NCBI RefSeq assembly: GCF_022811725.1
Contig: NZ_CP094527.1
Span: 3,906,001 to 3,970,000, forward strand
Reading direction: 5' to 3'
DNA from: Mucilaginibacter sp. SMC90
Lineage (GTDB): Bacteria; Bacteroidota; Bacteroidia; Sphingobacteriales; Sphingobacteriaceae
DNA: 64,000 bases
In this document: piece by piece, positions 17,087 through 25,830 of the stretch
Layout of the letters: every line of letters begins with the position of its first letter
Position numbering within the stretch: the first letter of the stretch is position 1
Notes under the pieces: model-generated
The model's database searches: none
Seen by the model: only the letters and a program-made list of their open reading frames with translations
Told to the model about the DNA's origin: nothing
Position numbers and translations under genes: made by a program

Positions 17087-17986
17087 TCAACTGCGGGGGT
17101 GGAACTGGCTGATAGTGCTTTTTAAATATTCCCTGTCTAAATGAGTGTAGATTTCGGTTGTGGTGATGCTTTCATGTCCCAGCATCTCCTGTACAGCGCG
17201 TAAATCAGCGCCTCCTTCAACCAGATGGGTGGCAAACGAATGGCGAAATGTATGCGGGCTTATCTTTTTCTTCAACCCTATTGTTTCAGCTAAACCTTTT
17301 ATAGTTAAGAAAATGATCTGCCGGCTTAACCTTGTTCCGCGCCTATTCAGGAAAACATAATCTTCCTCTCCTTTTTTTATCGGATTATGCACCCGCACGT
17401 TTTCTACCCAGAGCCTTATTGCCTTTATAGCTTCGCTTCCTATAGGCACCAACCGTTCCTTGTTACCTTTACCCGTTACTTTTATAAATTCAATATCAAG
17501 GTACAGATTGGAAAGTTTAAGTTCTGTGAGCTCGGATACACGTAAGCCAGATCCATAAAGGGTTTCCAGTATAGCTTTATTACGCATGCCTTCGGGTTTT
17601 GAGAGATCCAGTGCGGCTATGATCTTATTGATCTCCTGGTAGCTAAGCGTATCCGGCAATTTCCGTCTGATTTTTGGCGATTCAAGCAACTCAGAAGGAT
17701 CAGTCTTAATGATATCCTCCATTAGCAGGTATTTATAAAAAGCTTTAATACCAGATAGGATCCTGGCCTGCGACGACGGGATCATGCCCAGTTCATTTAC
17801 CCAGTTGATAAATCCGCGCAAATCAGTTAAAGTAATTAATTCGGGCTTTAGCTTAACTACTTGTAAATCTGAAAATTGATATAGTTTTTCTATATCCCTG
17901 CTATAAGCCTCGATAGAGTTATCAGACAGCGACTTCTCTAATTTTAAATATGCCTGGAAACCTTTTATTGCCGAACGCCAATCCAA
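17087..17986 (-). CDS. xerD: Tyrosine recombinase XerD
   Basis: 299 residues. N-terminal SAM-like core-binding domain (about 1-95) and C-terminal catalytic domain with the full set Arg149, Lys173, His245, Arg248, His271 and nucleophile Tyr280 (LYGSGLRVSELTEL, SPHTFRHSFATHLVEGGADLRAVQEMLGH, YTHLD). With XerC it resolves chromosome dimers at dif before division. Length and lack of phage neighbours argue for the housekeeping recombinase rather than an integrase. Divergent from aroQ, 40 nt apart. Confidence 0.95.
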   Translation of the reverse strand: MDWRSAIKGFQAYLKLEKSLSDNSIEAYSRDIEKLYQFSDLQVVKLKPELITLTDLRGFINWVNELGMIPSSQARILSGIKAFYKYLLMEDIIKTDPSELLESPKIRRKLPDTLSYQEINKIIAALDLSKPEGMRNKAILETLYGSGLRVSELTELKLSNLYLDIEFIKVTGKGNKERLVPIGSEAIKAIRLWVENVRVHNPIKKGEEDYVFLNRRGTRLSRQIIFLTIKGLAETIGLKKKISPHTFRHSFATHLVEGGADLRAVQEMLGHESITTTEIYTHLDREYLKSTISQFHPRS

Positions 17987-18013
17987 TTGATTTTAGTTTT
18001 GATGATTTATAGC

Positions 18014-18021
18014 TAAGTTTG
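18014..18021 (+). promoter_or_regulatory. TAnnTTTG -7 box 5 nt before the aroQ start
   Basis: TAAGTTTG is followed by AACTA and ATG 18027. A possible -33 TTG at 17987-17989 is 24 nt upstream, slightly long. Confidence 0.5.
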
Positions 18022-18026
18022 AACTA

Positions 18027-18446
18027 ATGAAGATACAAATTATAAATGGCCCAAATCTGAACCTGTTAGGCGTTCGTGAAAAATCAATTTATGGCGATGC
18101 CAGCTTTGAAACTTATCTTGAAACCCTGCGTCAACGCTTTACAAACATCACTATTGATTATTATCAAAGCAACATTGAGGGCGAAATTATAAATAAACTG
18201 CATGAAATTGGTTTTAGTTATGATGGCATTGTGATAAATGCCGGAGCTTATACCCATACCTCCATAGCCATTGCAGATGCAATTGCTGCCATCAACACGC
18301 CGGTTATCGAAGTGCATATCTCTAACGTCCATAAGCGCGAAGAGTTCAGGCATAAATCAATGATAGCAGCTAACTGCCGTGGTGTAATAGCAGGTTTCGG
18401 AATGGACAGCTATCGCTTAGCCCTTGAAAACCTTGCGCTTAAATAG
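18027..18446 (+). CDS. aroQ: Type II 3-dehydroquinate dehydratase
   Basis: 139 residues, normal length for the small dodecameric class. It dehydrates 3-dehydroquinate to 3-dehydroshikimate in the shikimate pathway. Seen are NGPNLNLLGVRE at the N-terminus, catalytic Tyr22 in the flexible lid (REKSIYG), the NAGAYTHTSIAI substrate loop and catalytic His97 in EVHISN, followed by REEFRHKS. Confidence 0.97.
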   Translation: MKIQIINGPNLNLLGVREKSIYGDASFETYLETLRQRFTNITIDYYQSNIEGEIINKLHEIGFSYDGIVINAGAYTHTSIAIADAIAAINTPVIEVHISNVHKREEFRHKSMIAANCRGVIAGFGMDSYRLALENLALK

Positions 18447-18525
18447 CGTAAAAATATTTTATCATTTTGATAAAACGCTTTTACAAAAAAAGCGTTTAAC
18501 CTTTGCTTTTAGCTTATAGTTCCAG

Positions 18526-21069
18526 ATGCCTAAAATATTCAGAGTAGCCGCGCTAAGTTTACTTTTTGCGACACTGTTATGCAGTGTTAATACATTTGCT
18601 CAAACCAAAAAGAAAAAAACACATTCAGTAAGAGATTCACTCCGCGCCTCCATCTTATCGCGCGATTCAATGATGCGGGCGCTAAAACGCTCTGATACGT
18701 CGGTAAATAACCTGCTGCAAAAAGTTGAATATTATACATCTGCCTTTAATCAGATCAAAAGCAATCTTTCAAAAAAGTTAGATACTGTAGATATAAGTAC
18801 TAAACTACCATCGTTTGAAAAGCGTGTTACACTTATTAAATCACTTATTGACAACGACAAATCAAGCACGTTAAGATATCTGTACACGATCAGGGATGTA
18901 CTTACCCGAAGCGACGATCAGCTTGATCTGTGGCAGGAACAACTTGCTGACATCAACAGTAAACTTGTTCAAAACCAGAATGACCTCGACGCTATATCAC
19001 GGGATAGCGTTTTAAAGATCCTGCCTGCCGATAGTTCACTGGCCACTACCTATCTTATTCAAAAAATAGCCATCGACAGCAAGTATCATCGTCTTGATAC
19101 AACCAACAAAAAGGTAATGGTAAAGATAGGGCTGCTGCAGAACCGTACTTCTGCAGTTTATATCACCATACTTGACCTTAAAGATCAGATTGATACCAAG
19201 ATCCGGGATTTCAGCATCAGGGCTATGTCTCAGGAATACAATAATATCTGGAGTATGAATGCTGATGAAGGCAACGATTTTGGTATTGCTACCAAAGCTA
19301 CCGCCGATATGAACGCGAAGCTTTTTAACTTTTTCATTGGCCGTGATATCCTGATTCATATTGCTGGTTTAGTGATGTTATTTGCGTTTTTTGCCTGGGT
19401 ACGGGCCAGTAGACGGAGAATCTTACGCGACAATGATACACCTGATAGTGTCTTTAACCAAGCCAATTACGTGGTGAATCACCCCTTCGTGTCCTCTCTC
19501 ATTATAACATTTACGTTGCTGCCTAATTTTTATGATCACCCTCCGGTAATTGTATTGGAAATGTTTTTACTGGTCTTAATGGCAGCTTTGCTTTACCTTG
19601 TAAAAAGGACCTGCAATTCGGCTATGTTTGGTTATATGCTGCAATTATTTGGCATTACCCTTATTTATAGCCTGAGCAACCTTTATATCCAGGTAACTAA
19701 TATTGATAGAGTAGCTATTTTAGTATTAGGCCTCGCAGCATCCATAGTAAGTTTCAGGTTTTTATCGAAAGTACGCAAGGCCAAAAGCGATTATCTGCCC
19801 TGTACCAGCCCGATACTTAAAGTGTTTATATTTTTGCAGGGCGCATCTTTTTTATGCAATGTATTCGGCCGGGTATCTCTGGCCAAGATCATTGGTGTTA
19901 GCGTAGTATACAACCTATGGCTTGCCCTTGCAATGTACTACATTGTACATTTTATTATGGAAGCCTTGTTCCTGCAATTGGAAGCTGGCAAAAAGAGCAA
20001 TAATCTTACATCATTCATTGATTATAAGTTATTACAAAACAAGTTTAGAAGCGTGCTCAGCATACTGGCTGCTATATTATGGCTGGTAATGCTTACCCAA
20101 AACCTAAATATTGAAGATACTGTATTTGATTCGCTGGGCGATTTCCTGACCAAAAGCCGGAGCATTGGCGGTACCAATACACAGTTTACTTTTCAGAGTG
20201 TGATCATATTTGTGGCCGTGATCTGGCTATCGTCTATAGCTTCAAAAATTATCAGTTACTTGTACGACGTAGCCGCTAAACATGCCAATGATATTGATGT
20301 AGCCAAGAAAAAGAATCGTACATCTACCCTCTTAATCAGGATTGGTGTTATTGCTTTAGGATTTTTCCTGGCTGTTGCTGCTTCCGGCGTGCCAATTGAT
20401 AAGATCACCATTATCATAAGTGCTTTTGGTATTGGTATAGGTTTTGGTTTACAGAACATTGTAAACAACCTGGTATCGGGTCTTATACTCGCTTTTGAAA
20501 AACCTATCCAGGTTGGCGATATAATAGAAGTAGACAGCCGCTCGGGAACTATAATGGACATAGGTATCCGTGCCAGTAAAATTGCAACTTCAGATGGTGC
20601 AGAAGTGATCATACCTAACGGCGACCTTATTTCGCATCACGTAATTAACTGGACATTAAGCAATAATAACCGCCGGGTTGAACTGATTATTGGGGTGGCT
20701 TATGGCTCAGATATTGAAAAAGTAAAAACAGTATTATTGAACCTGTTAACCAACCATGATGATATCATGACCCAACCTTCGCCCTCGGTATTTCTGCATA
20801 ATTTAAATGAAAGCTCTGTTGATTTCAGGATATTTTTCTGGGCTGCTGATATTAATACATGGCTGGGTCTTAAAAGCCGTGTATTAGCCGATATTTACGA
20901 AGCCTTTAACAGGGAAGGTATTGATATACCGTTCCGCCAGCAGGATGTGCGGGTAATATGGCCTAAAGGCTTGCCTCCTATCAAAATAGAAGCTCCAGGT
21001 ATAAACGAGGCCGAAGAAATTAAACCGGATACAGACGATACTAAAGCTCCGAAGGATCAAGATCAGTAA
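18526..21069 (+). CDS. MscS-family mechanosensitive channel with large N-terminal domain
   Basis: 847 residues. A Sec signal peptide (cut near AFAQ, residue 26) leads into a charged, largely helical periplasmic domain (about 30-270), then roughly ten membrane segments and, near residues 630-690, the MscS core: a glycine/alanine-rich pore helix (ISAFGIGIGFGLQNIVNNLVSG) and GDIIEVDSRSGTIMDIGIRAS. The cytoplasmic cage domain ends before an acidic tail. The layout resembles MscK/YbdG-type large channels that release solutes on hypo-osmotic shock. Its last 29 nt overlap the end of the convergent glycosyltransferase gene. Confidence 0.93.
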   Translation: MPKIFRVAALSLLFATLLCSVNTFAQTKKKKTHSVRDSLRASILSRDSMMRALKRSDTSVNNLLQKVEYYTSAFNQIKSNLSKKLDTVDISTKLPSFEKRVTLIKSLIDNDKSSTLRYLYTIRDVLTRSDDQLDLWQEQLADINSKLVQNQNDLDAISRDSVLKILPADSSLATTYLIQKIAIDSKYHRLDTTNKKVMVKIGLLQNRTSAVYITILDLKDQIDTKIRDFSIRAMSQEYNNIWSMNADEGNDFGIATKATADMNAKLFNFFIGRDILIHIAGLVMLFAFFAWVRASRRRILRDNDTPDSVFNQANYVVNHPFVSSLIITFTLLPNFYDHPPVIVLEMFLLVLMAALLYLVKRTCNSAMFGYMLQLFGITLIYSLSNLYIQVTNIDRVAILVLGLAASIVSFRFLSKVRKAKSDYLPCTSPILKVFIFLQGASFLCNVFGRVSLAKIIGVSVVYNLWLALAMYYIVHFIMEALFLQLEAGKKSNNLTSFIDYKLLQNKFRSVLSILAAILWLVMLTQNLNIEDTVFDSLGDFLTKSRSIGGTNTQFTFQSVIIFVAVIWLSSIASKIISYLYDVAAKHANDIDVAKKKNRTSTLLIRIGVIALGFFLAVAASGVPIDKITIIISAFGIGIGFGLQNIVNNLVSGLILAFEKPIQVGDIIEVDSRSGTIMDIGIRASKIATSDGAEVIIPNGDLISHHVINWTLSNNNRRVELIIGVAYGSDIEKVKTVLLNLLTNHDDIMTQPSPSVFLHNLNESSVDFRIFFWAADINTWLGLKSRVLADIYEAFNREGIDIPFRQQDVRVIWPKGLPPIKIEAPGINEAEEIKPDTDDTKAPKDQDQ

Positions 21070-22078
21070 AATGGGTTTTCTTTTTCACGAAGAAGTCCCA
21101 AACTATACTGCCTTTATATATACCTTTTGTGTTTTGTGCTGCGCTACCTTTTGCCTTTTGCCTTTCACCTTTCGCCTTTTTAAAAAGGCTCATCACAAAG
21201 CTTTGGTGCGCCCGGCTTACCGCCCAGGCATCCTTGCGTTTACCTTCCATTAAAAACCTGAGCAGGGCAAGCAGATCCATCATAAAACGAATACAGATCA
21301 CCCAAAAGGCCCGCCCAAATGGAAGGTTCTTTTTGATAAGCAACAGGTTATTCCTGAAGTTGAGATAGGTTTTGAACGGATTTTCGGCATTAAGGGTACC
21401 ACCGCCAACATGGAAAATGGTTGATTGCGCGCAATACATCACTTTATATCCCATGTTTTTTAAACGCCAGCAAAGGTCGATCTCTTCCATGTGGGCAAAG
21501 AAACTTTCGTCAAAGCCACCGGCTTCATCCCAGATACTTTTTTTAATGAACAGTGATGCTCCAGACGCCCAAAACACCTCGCCCGATTGCTCATATTGCC
21601 CATTATCCTTTTCCAGTTCATAAAAGATCCTGCCACGACAAAACGGGTATCCATGCTTATCAATAAAGCCCCCGGCAGCACCGGCATGCTCAAAATAATC
21701 TTTTTGCGCGTACGATCTGATCTTGGGTGCAGCAGCAGCAATTAAACTGTCGCTTTCCATTAGTTCGATCACAGGCTCAATCCAGCCAGGGATAACTTCC
21801 ACATCTGAGTTAAGGAGGATATAATAATCGGCATTAACCTGCGCCAGTACCCGGTTATAACCGCCTGTAAAGCCGTAGTTTTTATCATTTTGGATAATCC
21901 TCACCGACGGATAGTTCTCGCGCATAAATGCCACGGAATCATCTGACGAGGCATTATCGCCCATCACAATTTCAAGGTTGGGATATGTAGATGATAATAC
22001 CGAAGGAAGAAATTGTTTAAGGTATTTTACGCCGTTCCAGTTTAAAATAACTACAGCAACTTTAGGTGTATGGGTCAT
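21041..22078 (-). CDS. Family 2 glycosyltransferase
   Basis: 345 residues. GT-A fold: VAVVILNWNGVKYLKQFLPSVL at the start, IVMGDNASSDDS nucleotide loop, LLNSDVEVIPGW metal region and the HMEEIDLCWRLKNMGY acceptor/catalytic segment typical of rhamnosyltransferase-like enzymes of cell-envelope polysaccharide synthesis. Its start overlaps the stop of the upstream acyltransferase by 4 nt (ATGA), so the two are translationally coupled. The last 45 or so residues are a Lys/Gly-rich tail translated from a low-complexity intergenic repeat and overlap the mscS end; they are probably not part of the enzyme fold. Confidence 0.93.
   Translation of the reverse strand: MTHTPKVAVVILNWNGVKYLKQFLPSVLSSTYPNLEIVMGDNASSDDSVAFMRENYPSVRIIQNDKNYGFTGGYNRVLAQVNADYYILLNSDVEVIPGWIEPVIELMESDSLIAAAAPKIRSYAQKDYFEHAGAAGGFIDKHGYPFCRGRIFYELEKDNGQYEQSGEVFWASGASLFIKKSIWDEAGGFDESFFAHMEEIDLCWRLKNMGYKVMYCAQSTIFHVGGGTLNAENPFKTYLNFRNNLLLIKKNLPFGRAFWVICIRFMMDLLALLRFLMEGKRKDAWAVSRAHQSFVMSLFKKAKGERQKAKGSAAQNTKGIYKGSIVWDFFVKKKTHFTDLDPSEL
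21120..21185. repeat. CCTTTTGCC word repeat inside the glycosyltransferase 3' end
   Basis: Repeated CCTTTTGCC / CCTTTCACC / CCTTTCGCC words in the plus-strand reading. Similar words occur at 35021-35065 between xylA and xylB, normally an intergenic type of tract; here it is in frame and encodes the KGERQKAKG tail. Confidence 0.6.
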
Positions 22079-22959
22079 CTATGTAAATCCTCCGGCTTAA
22101 ACTTCCATCTCCGGTGCGACCATAACCAATATTGCGGTTCTCTTCTGATCATCCCCTCAAGGTACTTCACGTGCATATCTGTTATTTCGTGTTCGGCAGT
22201 TTCTTTTGGTGTTTCGGTAAGCGGTATCAGGGTGTATTCATAATATCCGCGCTTTACCCGTTTCATGTCGTAAAAAACAACAGCGGCGTCAATTGTTTTG
22301 GCAATTTTTTCAATCCCCAAAAATACGGCGGTTGGCTGGTTCAAAAAATCAGTAAAATAGTTTACCTCATGCATCACGGGGGTTTGGTCGCCTACCAGTA
22401 CGCTTACTGTAAGCTCCTTACGGTACTCAACCATTTTGCGCAGTGTTTGCTTCATAGCAACCGGCTGCCCGCCAAACCGTGATCGTATTTTAATAAAAAA
22501 ATCGTCGAATGTTTTATTTGACAAGTTTTTATAAACTATCATGAACCTTTTATCGGTAACAAAATTAAAATTCAGCGCCGCCATTTCCCAGTTACAATAA
22601 TGGCCCGCAACTGCAATAATACTCTTACCTTTAGCAAAGTATTCAAAAACAAGTTCGGAGTTGGTAGCAACTACCCTTTTCTGAATCTGTTTTTCGGATA
22701 CGGTTATCATTTTAATGGTTTCCACCATCAAATCGGACAGGTAACGGTAGTATTTGCGTTCAATATCATGGCGCTCCTGATCTGTTTTTTCGGGAAAAGC
22801 ATTGCGCAGGTTTTGCTGCACTACATCGCGGCGGTAATGAACGATATAGTATATAATAACGAACGCGATATCGGATAAAATGTATAAAAACCAAAAGGGA
22901 AGTAACGATATCAGGTATAAAATTAATATACCAAACTTAGTAAAGCCCTTTTTTATCAT
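22075..22959 (-). CDS. LpxL/HtrB-type lysophospholipid/lipid A acyltransferase
   Basis: 294 residues from ATG 22959 (MIKKGFTKF); an in-frame TTG at 22983 is less likely. One N-terminal membrane segment (about 8-35), then the acyltransferase signature HYCNWE (H-x4-E) and a later DQTPVMHEVNYFTDF stretch typical of the lipid A acyltransferase family. It probably adds a secondary acyl chain to lipid A or another envelope lipid at the inner membrane. Coupled to the downstream GT2 gene, which supports an envelope glycolipid role. Divergent from WbqC with only 35 nt between the start codons. Confidence 0.92.
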   Translation of the reverse strand: MIKKGFTKFGILILYLISLLPFWFLYILSDIAFVIIYYIVHYRRDVVQQNLRNAFPEKTDQERHDIERKYYRYLSDLMVETIKMITVSEKQIQKRVVATNSELVFEYFAKGKSIIAVAGHYCNWEMAALNFNFVTDKRFMIVYKNLSNKTFDDFFIKIRSRFGGQPVAMKQTLRKMVEYRKELTVSVLVGDQTPVMHEVNYFTDFLNQPTAVFLGIEKIAKTIDAAVVFYDMKRVKRGYYEYTLIPLTETPKETAEHEITDMHVKYLEGMIRREPQYWLWSHRRWKFKPEDLHR

Positions 22960-22994
22960 TATTTTCGCCAATTTTGAGCACAAACATAAAATAT

Positions 22995-23606
22995 ATGATT
23001 GAAAAAGGCGCTGTGTTACCTATGTTTTATCTTCCGCCGGTAGATTATTTTGTACAGCTAAACACGTACAAGCCTGATATACTGATAGAAAGAGAAGAAC
23101 ATTTCCCTAAACAAACTTATCGCAACCGGGCTAATGTTTATTCGCCCGATGGTATGCTGGCATTGGTAGTACCGGTAATTAAAGGTTCAAAAAATCACAC
23201 TAAAGTTAAAGACGTAAAAATCAGCTACGATTTTATGTGGCAGCGCCTGCATTGGCAAAGCTTACAAGCCTGTTATCGCCGCTCGGCTTATTTTGAGTTT
23301 TATGAAGATGATTTTGCACCGTTTTATGAAAAACAAATTACCTACTTATTTGATTATAACCAGGAGCTTTTGAACCTGCTGCTCAAGCTCACCAAAATAA
23401 AAACTGAATTAAACTTTACGGATGAATACCATGCCGATTATCCTAACCTGCATGATTTTCGGTTTTCCATTCATCCCAAAAGAGAAAGTGAAATGCAGCA
23501 GAAGCCATATTTTCAGGTATTTGAAGACCGCCGGGGTTTTATGAAAAACCTGAGCATTATTGATCTGCTGTTTAATCAAGGACCGCAAACAATAAACTAT
23601 TTGTAA
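22995..23606 (+). CDS. WbqC-family protein
   Basis: 203 residues from ATG 22995. The family opening LPMFYLPPVDYFVQL and the following IEREEHFPKQTYRNRANVYSPDG...VPVIKG match WbqC, a family found in polysaccharide or natural-product loci whose enzymatic role is not established here. The stop codon is directly followed by the corA start, so the two genes are one unit. A near-consensus CAATTTTG box lies about 16 nt upstream. Confidence 0.88.
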   Translation: MIEKGAVLPMFYLPPVDYFVQLNTYKPDILIEREEHFPKQTYRNRANVYSPDGMLALVVPVIKGSKNHTKVKDVKISYDFMWQRLHWQSLQACYRRSAYFEFYEDDFAPFYEKQITYLFDYNQELLNLLLKLTKIKTELNFTDEYHADYPNLHDFRFSIHPKRESEMQQKPYFQVFEDRRGFMKNLSIIDLLFNQGPQTINYL

Positions 23607-24731
23607 ATGAATGGCAATTTAAAACGCTTACGCTTTAAAAAACATAAACACGCAGGCAATGTTGGCGACAGACCGGGTACTATCAACATACCCAGTGATG
23701 CGCTTAAGCCAATTATTTCAGTTTACTCCTATAATAAAGACGAACTTGTAACTTGCGAAGGCAAGGATATAAAAACAGCCTTAAAGCAGCTTGATAAATG
23801 CGATAATCATACCCACTGGATCAAAATAAACGGCTTAGGGGATGCTGACCTCATTGAACAGATTGGCGAACACTGCAATATCAATTCATTGGTTTTGGAG
23901 GATATTGCCAATACCCATCAGCGCCCTAAGTTTGATGAATATGAAGATTATGCGTTTTGCACCAGCCGGATAGTTCAATTCAATAAAGATAACGAGATCA
24001 TTAACTGCCAGTTTTCGGCTATTATAAAGGATAATATCATCGTTAGCTTTGAGGAAGATCATACCGAACGCTTTGATGCAGTAAAAGCCCGTTTAAAAGC
24101 AGGAAAAGGCGCTATCCGCACCGCTGGGCCTGGTTATATGTGCTACGCACTTACCGACACCATAATTGATACCTATTTTGTTTTATTGGCCGAGATTGGT
24201 GACCATCTGGACGCGCTGGAAGATAAACTTTACCAAAGCGCTGATAAAACGATCATGTTTGATGCCCAGCAGTTAAAACGCACACTTATTGTTGTACGTC
24301 GCGCCAGCTGGCCCGAGCGGGATAAAATCAATGACATGATCCGGTCTGAAAGCCCGTTGATAACGCCTGAAGTGAAACTATTTTTGCGCGATGCTTATGA
24401 TCATTGCATCCAGGCTATGGATTTGATAGAAAACTACAAAGAGGTAACATCAAGTATTATCGATCTGTACCTATCTATGGTAAGCAACCGCATGAATGAG
24501 ATCATGAAGGTGCTCACTATCATTTCGGTGATTTTTATACCGCTTACTTTTATCGCCGGTATTTACGGCATGAACTTTTCCCGCCAGGATGATAAAGGTC
24601 ATATCCTTCCGGATAACATGCCCGAATTGTACTGGCATCACGGCTATATTTATGCCATTGTGTTTATGCTTTTGATAGCTGTAGTGCAGGTATTTGTATT
24701 CTGGAAAAAGGGTTGGTTTAATAGGTTGTAG
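23607..24731 (+). CDS. corA: CorA-type magnesium/cobalt transporter
   Basis: 374 residues. The large cytoplasmic alpha/beta N-terminal domain is followed by a long stalk helix and two C-terminal membrane helices. The selectivity motif GMN sits in IYGMNFSRQDD between them, and the periplasmic loop holds MPELYWHHGY. It carries Mg2+ (or Co2+/Ni2+) as a pentamer in the inner membrane. It begins immediately after the WbqC stop. Confidence 0.95.
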   Translation: MNGNLKRLRFKKHKHAGNVGDRPGTINIPSDALKPIISVYSYNKDELVTCEGKDIKTALKQLDKCDNHTHWIKINGLGDADLIEQIGEHCNINSLVLEDIANTHQRPKFDEYEDYAFCTSRIVQFNKDNEIINCQFSAIIKDNIIVSFEEDHTERFDAVKARLKAGKGAIRTAGPGYMCYALTDTIIDTYFVLLAEIGDHLDALEDKLYQSADKTIMFDAQQLKRTLIVVRRASWPERDKINDMIRSESPLITPEVKLFLRDAYDHCIQAMDLIENYKEVTSSIIDLYLSMVSNRMNEIMKVLTIISVIFIPLTFIAGIYGMNFSRQDDKGHILPDNMPELYWHHGYIYAIVFMLLIAVVQVFVFWKKGWFNRL

Positions 24732-24770
24732 ATCCCCAGCTCCGTAAAGGGGGTGTTATCGGCAACCCAA

Positions 24771-24802
24771 AAAAGAACATTGCCGTATGCAACGTTCCTC
24801 TT
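24771..24802 (-). terminator. Terminator of msrA
   Basis: Minus-strand hairpin GAACGTTGC/GCAATGTTC (24775-24783 with 24789-24797, one wobble) with a T-run, just behind the msrA stop. Confidence 0.8.
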
Positions 24803-24807
24803 ATTTA

Positions 24808-25467
24808 TTAATGGGCAAACTCTGGCCTCAGATCAGCTTTCATTGCTTTCCTGAACTTCATCACCTTGGGCTCTGATACGCCTACTATATAAGGCTGATT
24901 GGGGTGAGCACGATAATATCCCTGGTGATAGTTCTCGGCAGGATAAAACACTTTGAAGGGCACAACCTGTGTAACTATTGGATCGGCATAATGCTTTGAC
25001 TGATTTACTTTCCTGATGGTAGCCTCGATTGTATTTTTCTCTGCTTCATTACGGTAAAAAGCGATAGAACGGTAATCAGTACCTTCATCAGGCCCCTGAC
25101 GATTGAGCGTGGTTGGATCATGCGCAAAGAAGAATGCTTCGGTTATTTTATCAAAACTGATCACCTTTGGATCATAATAGATCTGCACAGTTTCAGCATG
25201 ATTGGTATTTTGCGAGCTTACTTCCCTGTAGGTGGGATTTTTAGTTGTCCCGCCGGCATACCCCGAAATTACTTTGTTAACGCCCTTTAATTCGGACATA
25301 GCCTCGCTCATACTCCAGAAACAGCCCCCTCCGAAGGTGGCCACAGCCTCCCCGGTTTTTGGTGCGGGTAAAGTCGCAAAATCATCTCCATTTTTTGAAC
25401 CTTGTCCGTCAGCACAACTGCTTAAAAACAGGAATATCCCAATTGTATATAAGATCAACTTTTTCAT
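24808..25467 (-). CDS. msrA: Peptide methionine sulfoxide reductase A, lipoprotein form
   Basis: 219 residues. It reduces methionine S-sulfoxide in damaged proteins. Catalytic Cys49 lies in GGCFW, with the HDPTTLNRQGPDEGTDYRS substrate region and AENYHQGYY end. Unlike cytoplasmic MsrA it carries a lipoprotein signal (lipobox LSSC, Cys18), so it should act in the periplasm or at the envelope. No msrB domain is fused. Confidence 0.97.
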   Translation of the reverse strand: MKKLILYTIGIFLFLSSCADGQGSKNGDDFATLPAPKTGEAVATFGGGCFWSMSEAMSELKGVNKVISGYAGGTTKNPTYREVSSQNTNHAETVQIYYDPKVISFDKITEAFFFAHDPTTLNRQGPDEGTDYRSIAFYRNEAEKNTIEATIRKVNQSKHYADPIVTQVVPFKVFYPAENYHQGYYRAHPNQPYIVGVSEPKVMKFRKAMKADLRPEFAH

Positions 25468-25542
25468 GATTGATAAAACTATTTTAGTTCATTATATACG
25501 CCATCCCGGAGCAGACAGATGGTCATTGCCGTGTAAATAAGG

Positions 25543-25794
25543 TTAACGCTGGCCTCGCTGTTGCATGAGCGATTTCTTCACCATGAAAAGGATCTCGCCA
25601 AGGCCATTTGTTTTGATCTCGAATGTGGTTGATAACAACATGCCCATTTTATCTTTAGTAAAACCCTTGCCGGACATCCACTCCAGGTATGATACCGGGA
25701 TATCGGCTATGATAGTACCTTTATATTTACCGTAAGGCATCCTGGTTTGTACAATATCGATGAGTATTTTGGGGTCTGGTTTTAAATTTTCCAC
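25543..25794 (-). CDS. DUF3820 family protein
   Basis: 83 residues from GTG 25794. The family pattern MPYGKYKGTIIADIPVSYLEWMSGKG is clear; DUF3820 proteins are small and of unsettled biochemical role (one member is described as quorum-sensing-regulated in Pseudomonas). Cytoplasmic. The GTG start lies 4 nt after a TACCTTTG box, so the mRNA may have no leader. Confidence 0.85.
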   Translation of the reverse strand: MENLKPDPKILIDIVQTRMPYGKYKGTIIADIPVSYLEWMSGKGFTKDKMGMLLSTTFEIKTNGLGEILFMVKKSLMQQRGQR

Positions 25795-25798
25795 ACGG

Positions 25799-25806
25799 CA
25801 AAGGTA
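25799..25806 (-). promoter_or_regulatory. TAnnTTTG -7 box 4 nt before the DUF3820 start
   Basis: TACCTTTG on the minus strand, then CCGT, then GTG 25794. Confidence 0.5.
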
Positions 25807-25830
25807 AGCACAAACCTGCGGGATTCTTCT

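Noticed and set aside
17087..17986. XerD as integrase of a genomic island
   Set aside because: It has housekeeping XerD length and motifs, lies divergent from aroQ, and no attachment repeats or cargo genes are nearby.
14004..24731. Possible multi-gene defence or conflict system
   Set aside because: Every gene here has a housekeeping or envelope explanation, and no nuclease, toxin or NTPase cluster is present.
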